Positions 15,447-26,004 of a stretch of DNA of 32,966 nucleotides are shown piece after piece. Position numbers and translations under genes: made by a program. A model generated the notes under the pieces. That model was not told where the DNA came from, did no database searches, and saw only the letters and a program-made list of their open reading frames with translations. Source of the stretch: Hymenobacter terrestris (lineage in GTDB: Bacteria > Bacteroidota > Bacteroidia > Cytophagales > Hymenobacteraceae). Every line of letters starts with the position of its first letter. The stretch's first letter is position 1. The DNA lies in contig NZ_JABKAV010000039.1 in NCBI RefSeq assembly GCF_013377905.1, positions 1-32,966 on the forward strand. The letters are read 5' to 3'.

Positions 15447-18227
15447 ATGTCCCCGCTGCTGGTAATCGGTTTTTCGTTTGGTTACCTCGGGCTGCTGTTC
15501 GGGTTGGCGTATGCGGCCGAGCGGCGGGTGGCGGCGCGGCGCAGCTGGGTGAGCAACCCCTACGTGTATGCCCTGAGCATGGCCGTTTACTGCACCGCCT
15601 GGACGTATTACGGCTCGGTAGGCCGGGCCGCGCATTTCGGGCTGGAGTTCGTGGGCATCTACCTCGGCCCCACGCTCATGGCGCCGTTGGCCTGGCTGGT
15701 GCTGCGCAAAATCATCCGCATCTGCCGCGCCCAGCGCCTTACCTCCATTGCCGACTTCATCTCGGCCCGCTACGGCAAAAGCGCCAGCCTGGGCGCGCTG
15801 GCTACCGTGGGCTGCGTGCTGGGCGTGGTGCCCTACATTTCGCTTCAGATCAAGGCCATTGCGGCCTCGTTTGAGATGCTCACCCACGGGCCAAATGCGT
15901 TGGGGCTACCCGTTGAGAATGCGGCGGCCGTAACGTCGGCGTTTTACACCACCGTGGCGCTGGCTTTCTTCACCATTGTGTTTGGGGTCCGCTCCGTTGA
16001 GGCCACCGAGCGGCACGAGGGCATGGTGCTGGCCGTGGCCGTCGAAAGCCTGATGAAGCTGGTGGCCTTTCTGGTGGCCGGCCTGTTTGTTACCTACGGG
16101 CTGTTCAACGGCTTTGCCGATGTGTTCGAGCGGGCCGCGGCCGTGCCCGATCTGCGCCGCCTGTTTACGCTGGAAGGAGCCGGCACCACGCCCGGGCAGT
16201 GGCTGACGCTGCTGCTGCTGAGTATGTCGGCTATCCTGCTGCTGCCCCGGCAGTTTCAGGTGAGCGTGGTGGAAAACGTGAACGAAGACCACCTGCGCAA
16301 GGCCATGTGGCTGTTTCCACTCTACCTCATCATCATCAACCTGATGGTGCTGCCGCTGGCTTTCGGGGGCCGCCTGCTCGATGGCGCCGGCCTCCTCGAT
16401 GCCGATATGTATGTGCTGGCGCTGCCGCTGCAGGCGGGCCGGCCCTGGCTGGCGCTGTTCATTTACCTGGGTGGCCTTTCGGCGGCCAGCAGCATGATTG
16501 TGGTGGAAACCATTGCCCTGAGCGTGATGATCAGCCACCACCTGCTCATGCCGCTGCTAGTGCGCGGGCCGGTGGGGCGGGAGCAGGGGCCGCGCTGGTT
16601 TGCCCGCCTTGGCCAGCTGGCCCTGCACAGCCGCCGGCTGGCCGTGGTACTGGTGCTGCTGCTGGCCTTCGCCTACTACGCCGCCGTAGGGCATCTGCTG
16701 CCGCTGGTAAACATCGGCCTTGTTTCGTTTGCTGCGGTGGCGCAGTTTGCGCCCGTGGTGCTAGGCGGCCTGTACTGGCAGGGCGGCACCCGGGCCGGGG
16801 CCACGGCGGGCTTGCTGGCCGGGCTGCTGCTGTGGCTCTACACGCTGGTGCTGCCTACCGCCGTAGAGGCAGGCCTGCTGAATGATACCCTGCTACTGGA
16901 AGGGCCGTTGGGCCTGGGCTGGCTGCGGCCGGGGGCGCTGCTGGGCCTCACGGGCCTCGATCCACTTTCGCACGGGCTTTTCTGGAGCTGGTTTTTTAAT
17001 GTGGGGCTGTATGTGGGCGTGTCGTTGCTGGGGCGCGCCCCTTCGGCGCTGGAGCAGCGGCAGGCCGAGCTGTTCGTGCACGTGTTCCGCCAAGAACCGG
17101 GCTTTGAAACCGGCCCGGCTGGCTGGCACAGCGCCGCCACGCTGCCCGACGTGCGGGCGCTGCTGACGGGCTTTCTGGGAAAAAAGCGCACGACGCAGGC
17201 CCTCGGCGCTTTTAAGGAACACTTTCCCGGCCACCCGGCCCAGCCTGACAATGCCTCGGGCCCAGCTGTGCCCGCCGACCCGCGGCTGCTGGCCTACGCC
17301 GAGAAGCTGCTGGCCGGGGCCATTGGGCCGGCTTCGGCCCGGCTGCTGCTACGCTCCTCGGTAGGAGGAGTCGAGGAAATTACCTTTGATAATGTGGTGG
17401 TTATTCTGAAAGAAAGCCAGCAGCTGCTCGAAGCCAACCGCCAGCTCCAGAAGCAGCAGCGGCAGCTGCAGGCCCTCACCAGCCAGCTCCAGCAGGCCTA
17501 CGACCAGCTTAGGGAGCTCGACCAGCATAAGGACGAGTTCCTCTACACCGTTACCCACGAGCTGCGCACGCCCCTGACCAGCATTCGGGCGCTATCGGAA
17601 ATCCTGAGCGACAACCCCGATCTGGAGGAGGAGGAACGCCACCGCTTTCTGCACACCATTACCCGCGAGGCCGAGCGCCTGAGCCGCCTGATTGCGCTGG
17701 TGCTCGATCTGGAGAAGTACGAGTCGGGCACGGCGCGCCTCGACAAAGCGCCCCTCGATGTGGCCGACATCATCACCGACGCTCTGGAGGCCGTGGGGCC
17801 ACCGCTGCGCGCCAAGCACATTCAGCTGGACCTGGCCGTGCCGCCCGGCCTGCCCGCGCTGCCCGGCGACCGGGACCGGCTGATGCAGGTGCTGGTAAAC
17901 CTGTTGAGCAACGCCATCAAGTCGTGCCGGGCCGATGGGACGGGGCGCATTGCCGTGGGCGTGCAAACTACCGCCGGTGGCCTGCTGCTGTGGGTGCAGG
18001 ACAATGGCAAGGGCATTGCGCCCGAGTTCCACCACCTGCTGTTCGACAAGTTTTACCAGGCCCAGAACCAAACCACCCGCAAGCCCGAAGGCACGGGGCT
18101 GGGCCTAGCCATCACCAAAAAAATAGTGGAGCTGCACGCCGGCCGCATCTGGGTGGAAAGCGAAACCGACCAGGGTGCCCGGTTTTCGCTGGAGCTACCG
18201 CTTACTGCAGTTGAAAGCAACCAGTAG
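15447..18227 (+). CDS. Sodium:solute symporter (SLC5)-STAC-histidine kinase fusion sensor
   Basis: This 926-residue inner-membrane sensor has an SLC5-type symporter region at about 1-545 with some 13 hydrophobic helices, including SIADFISARYGKSASLGALAT. A STAC-like linker (about 565-650) carries LLTGFLGKKR and AYAEKLLAGAIGPASARLLL. A Gln/Leu coiled coil (about 650-690) leads to HisKA with phosphoacceptor His704 (THELRTPLTS). HATPase_c shows an N box NLLSNAIKS (about 818), G1 DNGKGIAPE, F box LFDKFYQ and G2 GTGLGLAI. CbrA and CrbS share the symporter-STAC-kinase layout; CrbS senses acetate. No PAS domain is seen. The ligand here is inferred from neighbouring acyl-CoA synthetases. Confidence 0.92.
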   Translation: MSPLLVIGFSFGYLGLLFGLAYAAERRVAARRSWVSNPYVYALSMAVYCTAWTYYGSVGRAAHFGLEFVGIYLGPTLMAPLAWLVLRKIIRICRAQRLTSIADFISARYGKSASLGALATVGCVLGVVPYISLQIKAIAASFEMLTHGPNALGLPVENAAAVTSAFYTTVALAFFTIVFGVRSVEATERHEGMVLAVAVESLMKLVAFLVAGLFVTYGLFNGFADVFERAAAVPDLRRLFTLEGAGTTPGQWLTLLLLSMSAILLLPRQFQVSVVENVNEDHLRKAMWLFPLYLIIINLMVLPLAFGGRLLDGAGLLDADMYVLALPLQAGRPWLALFIYLGGLSAASSMIVVETIALSVMISHHLLMPLLVRGPVGREQGPRWFARLGQLALHSRRLAVVLVLLLAFAYYAAVGHLLPLVNIGLVSFAAVAQFAPVVLGGLYWQGGTRAGATAGLLAGLLLWLYTLVLPTAVEAGLLNDTLLLEGPLGLGWLRPGALLGLTGLDPLSHGLFWSWFFNVGLYVGVSLLGRAPSALEQRQAELFVHVFRQEPGFETGPAGWHSAATLPDVRALLTGFLGKKRTTQALGAFKEHFPGHPAQPDNASGPAVPADPRLLAYAEKLLAGAIGPASARLLLRSSVGGVEEITFDNVVVILKESQQLLEANRQLQKQQRQLQALTSQLQQAYDQLRELDQHKDEFLYTVTHELRTPLTSIRALSEILSDNPDLEEEERHRFLHTITREAERLSRLIALVLDLEKYESGTARLDKAPLDVADIITDALEAVGPPLRAKHIQLDLAVPPGLPALPGDRDRLMQVLVNLLSNAIKSCRADGTGRIAVGVQTTAGGLLLWVQDNGKGIAPEFHHLLFDKFYQAQNQTTRKPEGTGLGLAITKKIVELHAGRIWVESETDQGARFSLELPLTAVESNQ

Positions 18228-18353
18228 CATGTGAAACACCTTCCTCAACCAGCCCATCCCGATACCTCCGCCCCGATAAATACCTGAATTAATCTGCGTG
18301 CCTCTGCGAAACCCTCCGCGCTACTCTGCGGAAAATTATTAAAGACCCTCTGC

Positions 18354-18737
18354 ATGAATACTACCCCGCATATTCTTATAGTCGACGACGAGCCCAATAT
18401 TGTGATGTCGCTCGAATTTCTGATGCGTAAGGCCGGCTACCGCGTCAGCATTGCCCGTAATGGCAGCGAGGCGCTGGAAGCAGTTGGCCAAACGCCCTTC
18501 GACCTGATTCTGCTTGATATTATGATGCCCGATGTGGATGGTTATGAGGTATGCCGGCAGGTGCGCCGGCACCCCCGGCAAGCCGGCACGCGGGTGGTGT
18601 TTCTGAGTGCCAAAAGCAAGGAAGCCGATCTGCAGCAGGGATATGAGGTGGGGGCCGACCTCTACCTGACCAAGCCCTTCAGCACCCGCCAGCTGATGGC
18701 GAAAGTAAAAGAGCAGCTGGCAGCTGGCAGCCAGTAA
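18354..18737 (+). CDS. Receiver-only response regulator
   Basis: The 127-residue protein is a single CheY-like domain with all signature residues: Asp11/Asp12, phosphoacceptor Asp55 (LLDIMMPDVDG), Ser85 and Lys107 (LTKPFS). It follows the symporter-kinase gene by 126 bases and is its likely phosphotransfer partner. It has no DNA-binding or enzymatic output domain, unlike CrbR (LuxR-type) or CbrB (NtrC-type). The signal must therefore pass by protein contact, a relay or a regulator elsewhere. The acyl-CoA synthetase gene starts 56 bases downstream, so co-transcription is likely. Confidence 0.93.
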   Translation: MNTTPHILIVDDEPNIVMSLEFLMRKAGYRVSIARNGSEALEAVGQTPFDLILLDIMMPDVDGYEVCRQVRRHPRQAGTRVVFLSAKSKEADLQQGYEVGADLYLTKPFSTRQLMAKVKEQLAAGSQ

Positions 18738-18793
18738 GCCCAAGCCGCCGTCCGGCACCGTTCTGCACCCACTCACTCCAAACGCCCCCGCCC

Positions 18794-20731
18794 ATGCCCA
18801 CCTACGCCGCCGACTACGCTGCCAGCCTCGCCGATCCGGTTGGTTTCTGGGCCGGGCAGGCTGCCCGCCTGAGCTGGCAGCGCGACCCGCCCCGGCCGGT
18901 ACTGAGCCAGGACGAGGACACCGGCTTCTACCGCTGGTTTCGGGGCGGCCAATTGAATACCAGCTGGCTTTGCCTCGATTTCCACGTAGCCAACGGCCGC
19001 GCCAACCAGCCCGCCCTGCACTACGACTCGCCCGTAACCGATGTGCGCCGCAGCTACACCTACGCCGAGCTGCTCGACCTGACGGCCCGGCTGGCCGGGG
19101 GCCTGCGCGCACAGGGCGTTGGGCAGGGCGACCGGGTGCTCATCTATATGCCTAACATGCCCGAGGCGGTGGTGGCTATGCTGGCCTGTGCCCGGCTAGG
19201 CGCGGTGCATTCGGTGGTGTTTGGGGGTTTTGCGCCGCCCGAGCTGGCCGTCCGCATCGATGATGCGCAGCCCCACGCCATCATCTGCGCCTCGGCTGGC
19301 ATGGAAATAGACCGCCCAATACCGTACCTGCCGCTGGTGCGCGAGGCGCTGGCGCTGGCCACCCATCAGCCAGCTTGCGTAGTAGTCAGCCAGCGCGATT
19401 TTTGCCCCGCCGAACTGCCCGAAATAGCTGTTTCAGCAAAAAGCGAAACGCGGTTCATAGACTACCGGGAGCTGCTGCAAGCCGCGCCGGTGGCAGCCGT
19501 GCCGGTTGATGCTACGGCCCCGCTCTACATTCTGTATACCAGCGGCACCACTGGTCGGCCCAAGGGCGTGGTGCGCGAGCATGGCGGGCACGCCGTGGCT
19601 TTGCGCTACAGCATGGGCGCCGTGTACGGGCTGCAACCGGGCGACACTATGTTCAGCGGCTCGGATATTGGTTGGGCCGTAGGCCATAGCTACATCGTGT
19701 ACGGGCCGTTGCTGCTGGGCGCTACCACGGTGCTGTTCGAAGGCAAGCCCGTGCGCACGCCCGATGCGGGCACGTTCTGGCGCCTGTGTGCCGACTACGG
19801 CGTGAACGTACTGTTCACGGCTCCCACCGCCATTCGCGCCATTCGCAAAGAGGACCCCGAGGGCCGGCTGGCCCGGCAGTTCGATTTGCGCCGGCTGCGC
19901 CACCTGTTTCTGGCGGGCGAGCGGTGCGACCCCGCCACCTACAACTGGGCCGGCGAGCTGCTGGGCATCCCCGTGGTCGACCACTGGTGGCAAACCGAGT
20001 CGGGCTGGCCCATGCTGGCTACCTGCGTAGGTTACCCCGATGCGCTGCCGGCCCGCGCCGGCTCGGCCGGCCACCCGGTGCCGGGCTACCAGCTCGAAAT
20101 CCTCGACGAGGAAGGCCAGCCCGTACCGGCCGGCACCACCGGACTGGTAGCGCTGCGCCTGCCGCTGCCGCCCGGCTGCCTGCCTACGCTCTGGCAGGAT
20201 GATGCCCGCTTTCAGCAGGCCTATCTCGACCAGTTTCCGGGCTACTACATATCGGGCGATGGGGGCTACCGCGACGCGCAGGGCTACTGCTACATTATGG
20301 GCCGGGTTGATGACGTGATAAACGTAGCCGGCCACCGCCTGAGTACCGGCGAGTTGGAAGAGGTGCTGGCCGCCCACCCGGCCGTGGCCGAGTGCGCCGT
20401 GCTGGGCCTCTCCGATGAGCTGCGCGGGCAGGTGCCGGTGGGCCTAGTGGTACTCAAAGATGGCCAGGCGCTGCCCGAAGCCGAGCTGGAGCAGCAGCTT
20501 ATTCAGCTGGTGCGCAGCCGGGTAGGGGCAGTGGCCTGCTTCCGGCAGGCGGCCGTAGTGGCGCGGCTGCCTAAAACGCGCTCGGGCAAAATACTACGCA
20601 AAACCCTGCGCCAACTCGCCGACGGCGAAGAATTTACGGTACCTTCCACCATCGATGACCCTGCCATCCTCGACGAAATACGGGCCGTGTTATACCAGCG
20701 CGGCATGTTGCGGGGAAGCGGTCAGACCTGA
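18794..20731 (+). CDS. prpE: Propionyl-CoA synthetase-like AMP-forming ligase
   Basis: The 645-residue cytoplasmic enzyme activates a short-chain acid to its acyl-CoA via an acyl-adenylate. The ATP P-loop signature LYTSGTTGRPKGVVREHGG lies at about 245-262, the adenylate region is VVDHWWQTESGWPM, and the catalytic Lys599, usually controlled by acetylation, sits in KTRSGKILRK. LFLAGERCDPATYNWAG and SGWPM are more like PrpE than Acs; Acs has SVGEP and TETGG at those places, as in the next gene. Propionate is therefore the best guess, but acetate or butyrate cannot be excluded. GTCAGACCTGAC at the stop codon is a small palindrome. Confidence 0.85.
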   Translation: MPTYAADYAASLADPVGFWAGQAARLSWQRDPPRPVLSQDEDTGFYRWFRGGQLNTSWLCLDFHVANGRANQPALHYDSPVTDVRRSYTYAELLDLTARLAGGLRAQGVGQGDRVLIYMPNMPEAVVAMLACARLGAVHSVVFGGFAPPELAVRIDDAQPHAIICASAGMEIDRPIPYLPLVREALALATHQPACVVVSQRDFCPAELPEIAVSAKSETRFIDYRELLQAAPVAAVPVDATAPLYILYTSGTTGRPKGVVREHGGHAVALRYSMGAVYGLQPGDTMFSGSDIGWAVGHSYIVYGPLLLGATTVLFEGKPVRTPDAGTFWRLCADYGVNVLFTAPTAIRAIRKEDPEGRLARQFDLRRLRHLFLAGERCDPATYNWAGELLGIPVVDHWWQTESGWPMLATCVGYPDALPARAGSAGHPVPGYQLEILDEEGQPVPAGTTGLVALRLPLPPGCLPTLWQDDARFQQAYLDQFPGYYISGDGGYRDAQGYCYIMGRVDDVINVAGHRLSTGELEEVLAAHPAVAECAVLGLSDELRGQVPVGLVVLKDGQALPEAELEQQLIQLVRSRVGAVACFRQAAVVARLPKTRSGKILRKTLRQLADGEEFTVPSTIDDPAILDEIRAVLYQRGMLRGSGQT

Positions 20732-20933
20732 CCCCTTCTCCGCAACATGCGCTGAGTCCTCCGGGAGAGAGGAGGCCTGATGGTCTGGCCGTCACTGTCT
20801 TACTTTTAGCTTTCTTGTCTCTTCGCCCTTCTTACACTCGACTTTAGTTTCTTCTAACCTACCTGCCTTGTCTGGTTCTCTCTCCCAGAGGGGAAGGGGC
20901 CGGGGGTGGGATAACCTCGAACATACGACCGAT

Positions 20934-22862
<1,929 letters not shown>

Positions 22863-22905
22863 GGTGGCGGCATATATAAGCGTACCGCTGACTTAAATTT
22901 GATGT

Positions 22906-22978
22906 GCTGACGTCCGTTGCCGCTACTCCCCCGCGGGAGCCCCGCTAGTGTGGGGGAGTAGTGGCAACGGACGTCAGC
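22906..22978. repeat. Palindrome between convergent acs and pyruvate kinase-like genes
   Basis: Arms 22906-22934 and 22950-22978 are inverted copies (27 of 29) with a 15-base loop. The arm begins GCTGACGTCCGTTGCCGCTA. It lacks a U tract but could still slow or end transcription from either side. The rest of the 300-base convergent spacer (22863-23162) shows no gene and no other clear signal. Confidence 0.88.
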
Positions 22979-23162
22979 GCGTTGAGGATCGGGTGGCCTG
23001 GCAGGTACGGCTACCTCAGTCACGCCCGATAGGCTGGCACCAGCCACTCCGTCTTCCATGCTTACTTGTGGCGCATACAGTGGCCGCAAGCAAGCAGCCC
23101 TATCGTTTTACTTTAGTGCTGGCAGCAGAGGAATGTCCTGATTCTGTGTCCTGATTGGTGGG

Positions 23163-25031
23163 TTACTCCGGGCTCCACAGGCGGGCTACGTGCAGGCTGC
23201 GGAGCAGGGTGTTTTTCTTGCTTTGGTGGGCCTCCATGCGCCCCAGGATGCCGGTCAGCGTCTGCACGGCGGTTACAATGCGGGGGCCTTTGTTTAGCAT
23301 AACGCACTCTGCCCGGCTGCCCATGGCGGCGTCGGTAATTTCGGCCCGCGCTGGCATACCGCCGCTGGCCAAGCTTTCCAGCACCTGCGTGGCCCAGATA
23401 GCGGGTACGTGCGCCGCTTCGCAGAGCCACAGTATCTCTTCCTGCACCTCGGCCAGCCGCTCGAAGCCGCACTCCACGGCCAGGTCGCCGCGGGCAATCA
23501 TCACGCCGCAGGTTTCGGCCTGCATAGCGCGCAGCAACAGGTCGGGTAGCTGTTCGAATGCCCGTCGGGTTTCGATTTTAAGCACAATGGGCAGCACCCG
23601 ATCGGTGAGCCGGTGCAGGTGCTGGCGCAGCAGCGTTATATCCGCGGGGCTATTGACGAAGGAGAGCTGCACGGCATCAGCGTGTTGGGCGATGAATACC
23701 AGGTGCTGCAAATCCGTTTCCGTTAGGGCCGGAATGGAAAGCTGGCTGTCGGGCAGGTTGATGCCTTTGTCGTTGCGCAGCTTGTCGCCCTCGGCGCGGG
23801 CCTGCACTATGCGCACCTGCACCGCCTGCGCATCTACGCGCTCCACCACGCCCCCAATTTTGCCATCGTCGAACCAGATACGCTCACCCGGCTGCACCGA
23901 ATCGAATACTTCGGGCAGCGTGCAGCCGATAACTGCCGGCTCGGCAGCGGCCGTGGGGTGAGGCGGGGCCGGTTCGATGCGGTCCTGGCTATCGAGGGGC
24001 TGGCGGGTGAGTAGCAGCTGGTCGTTGGGGCGCAGTAGCAGAAATGAGGACTTGGCAGATATCCCATGCGGACTGGCCTGCGCTCTGGCAGCGCCAGCAA
24101 AAACGGTGGAAGGGGTGATGTAGGCCGTTTTACGCAGCTCCGCCCAGCACCCGTTCGCCTCCACACGCACTACGCGTAGCTTCCGACGGGCCCCGCGAGC
24201 ATCCTTAAACGATACGCGGCTGCCCACCCGCAGGCCCTGCAGCCAGGCCGCCGGAAAAACCAGGGTGTCAGCCGAGGCCGGGTGCTGCTGGGCTGCCAGC
24301 CACAGGCGGGCGGGGGCTGTAACTCGGCCCATGACGTCGCGGCTGGGGTTCACCTTCAGCACGGGCGGCGCGGGCGGCAGGCCCTGGGTGCGCAGCTTAG
24401 GGCCGGCCAGGTCCATGCTTACCCGGCAGGTTTTGCCCAGCTCCTGCTCGGCGCGCCGCAGGTGGGCAATCATCAGACCCCAGGCCGTGGCGTCGTCGTG
24501 GGCGCAGTTGATGCGCATACAGTTCATTCCTTCGCGCAGCAGATTCCGCACCAGCTCGTAGTTGCCGGCCGCCTCGCCGGGCATGGTTACCATTATCCGG
24601 ACGTTGTGCGCTGCCGGTGCCGGACCCAGGCAGGCGTTGCTATGCTCGGCCAGCCGCTGCGGCCCTCCCTCAAAATCGGGGGTGGTTTCGGGAGCAGGAA
24701 CAGCGGTGGCCGGCTCAAGCAATGCCTGCACGATGGCCAGCACCGATTCAACGGTGGCCAGCGCGTGGGCCTCGGCGCGGCCCAGCGACGAGAGGCCCAG
24801 CGCGGCAAGGCGTTGCTGCAGGTCGCGCCGGTCGTGTTGGCGCAGGGCCAGGTAGTGCAGCAGGTTGTGGGCGCTGGACCGAAAGCCCGGGTGCACAGCC
24901 TGCAGCTGGTCGCTGGCCTGTTCGGCCAGGCGCAGCATGTCGGCGCGCAGCGTGGTCAGCTCAGCCAGCAGTTCGGTTAGCGCGGGCGCATGGCGTCGGG
25001 CATAGGGGAGGTGCTGGACAGGTTCAGGCAT
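23163..25031 (-). CDS. Atypical pyruvate kinase-like protein with N-terminal helical extension
   Basis: This 622-residue protein has a helical extension (1-140, including SAHNLLHYLALRQHD and SSLGRAEAHALATV), then a pyruvate kinase barrel. Retained residues are Arg173 and Asn175 (MRINCAH), Asp207 and Arg214 (MDLAGPKLRT), Lys485 and Glu487 (VLKIET), Asp516 (ARGDL) and Thr548 (WATQVLES). The barrel insert, roughly 220-400, is larger than the usual B domain. MLNKGPRI (578-585) replaces MLSGETA, and the C-terminal allosteric domain is absent. Leu208 and Lys212 match the K+-independent type of active site. It probably converts phosphoenolpyruvate and ADP to pyruvate and ATP, though activity is unproven. 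It follows the two Usp genes. Confidence 0.8.
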   Translation of the reverse strand: MPEPVQHLPYARRHAPALTELLAELTTLRADMLRLAEQASDQLQAVHPGFRSSAHNLLHYLALRQHDRRDLQQRLAALGLSSLGRAEAHALATVESVLAIVQALLEPATAVPAPETTPDFEGGPQRLAEHSNACLGPAPAAHNVRIMVTMPGEAAGNYELVRNLLREGMNCMRINCAHDDATAWGLMIAHLRRAEQELGKTCRVSMDLAGPKLRTQGLPPAPPVLKVNPSRDVMGRVTAPARLWLAAQQHPASADTLVFPAAWLQGLRVGSRVSFKDARGARRKLRVVRVEANGCWAELRKTAYITPSTVFAGAARAQASPHGISAKSSFLLLRPNDQLLLTRQPLDSQDRIEPAPPHPTAAAEPAVIGCTLPEVFDSVQPGERIWFDDGKIGGVVERVDAQAVQVRIVQARAEGDKLRNDKGINLPDSQLSIPALTETDLQHLVFIAQHADAVQLSFVNSPADITLLRQHLHRLTDRVLPIVLKIETRRAFEQLPDLLLRAMQAETCGVMIARGDLAVECGFERLAEVQEEILWLCEAAHVPAIWATQVLESLASGGMPARAEITDAAMGSRAECVMLNKGPRIVTAVQTLTGILGRMEAHQSKKNTLLRSLHVARLWSPE

Positions 25032-25102
25032 AGGAGAGCAGCAATTACCGCGGGTACCGGAATTGGTGAGCGGTCGGGAGCGGGGCAGCCGCGGGCGGCG
25101 TG

Positions 25103-25963
25103 TCAGCTCAAGGAGGGCATCCAGTCGGGTACGCCCGGGCCGTGGGCGGGCAGCAGCAGTACCGGCACCGATGAGCCGCGCAGCACCTGCGCCGTTACGC
25201 TACGATGGAACAGCCGGCCCAGAAAGCTGCGGGGGCGCGCAATCAGAATCAGCAAGTCGGCCTGCAGTTCGGCGTGGGCCCGTAGAATGGTGGCGGCCGG
25301 GTCGTCGGCGTCGTAGAGCTGCGGGGCTGTGGCCGATGGCATCAACTGGCGCAACGGCTCGCCAACCCGCATATACTGGCCTGCGGGCTCTGCTTCCCCG
25401 TCCAAAGCCGGCCGGACATGCACCACCGAAAAATCTGCTTGCCAGCTTGCCAGCAGCGGGGCCAGGGCCAGGGCGGCTTCTCCAAATGCGAAGTGCTCGC
25501 CATCGACGGCTACCAGCACGCGGCGCGGCATAGCGGGCGGCGGGCCGGCTTCGGGCACCAGCAGCAGCGGCCGGTGAGTGGCCCGCAGCACCGGCAGGGC
25601 TTGGTTGTTCAGCAACTGATCCAGCAGGCCCGGCTCGGCGCTCAGGCCCATAGCCAGCAGCAGCGGATGGAAACGAGTAATAGCCTGCTGTACGGCATCA
25701 GTCAGGGGGGGCATCAGCACCGATGCGCCGGCTGCCACGGGCAGGTCTTCGGCCAGCTCCTGTAGGGCAGCGTCGGCATCGGCCTGCAACCGGGCTACGT
25801 AGGGCATCGGAACAAACGCCAGCTCCGACGACAGCATCGGCGCCTGGCAGACGTTGACCAACTCCAGCCGCACCTGCCGCGGCGCGCCCAGCAGGGCTGC
25901 GTAGTGCGCGGCGCGCGCGGCTCCGGCAGACAGATCGACGAAGACGACAAAGCAGGGATGCAT
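25103..25963 (-). CDS. Tandem-domain universal stress protein (Usp)
   Basis: The 286-residue protein has two UspA-like halves. The first starts PCFVVFVDLSAGAARAAHYA; the second starts RRVLVAVDGEHFAFGEAALA (about residue 150) and ends ILIARPRSFLGRLFHRSVTAQVLRGSSVPVLLLP. The last segment aligns with the Usp nucleotide-binding motif GxxGxxxxxxxxxG(S/T) but is degenerate, so ATP binding is doubtful. It lies 41 bases after the other Usp gene and 71 before the pyruvate kinase-like gene, which suggests one operon. Usp proteins generally support survival in starvation or low oxygen. Confidence 0.85.
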   Translation of the reverse strand: MHPCFVVFVDLSAGAARAAHYAALLGAPRQVRLELVNVCQAPMLSSELAFVPMPYVARLQADADAALQELAEDLPVAAGASVLMPPLTDAVQQAITRFHPLLLAMGLSAEPGLLDQLLNNQALPVLRATHRPLLLVPEAGPPPAMPRRVLVAVDGEHFAFGEAALALAPLLASWQADFSVVHVRPALDGEAEPAGQYMRVGEPLRQLMPSATAPQLYDADDPAATILRAHAELQADLLILIARPRSFLGRLFHRSVTAQVLRGSSVPVLLLPAHGPGVPDWMPSLS

Positions 25964-26004
25964 AACTAAATCAGCGGAAGAGTGTACGGAACCGACTATA
26001 AAAG

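Noticed and set aside
20732..20933. Terminator between the PrpE-like gene and acs
   Set aside because: The GTCAGACCTGAC palindrome and the CCTCC/GGAGG pair are short and lack a U tract, so I could not support an intrinsic terminator.
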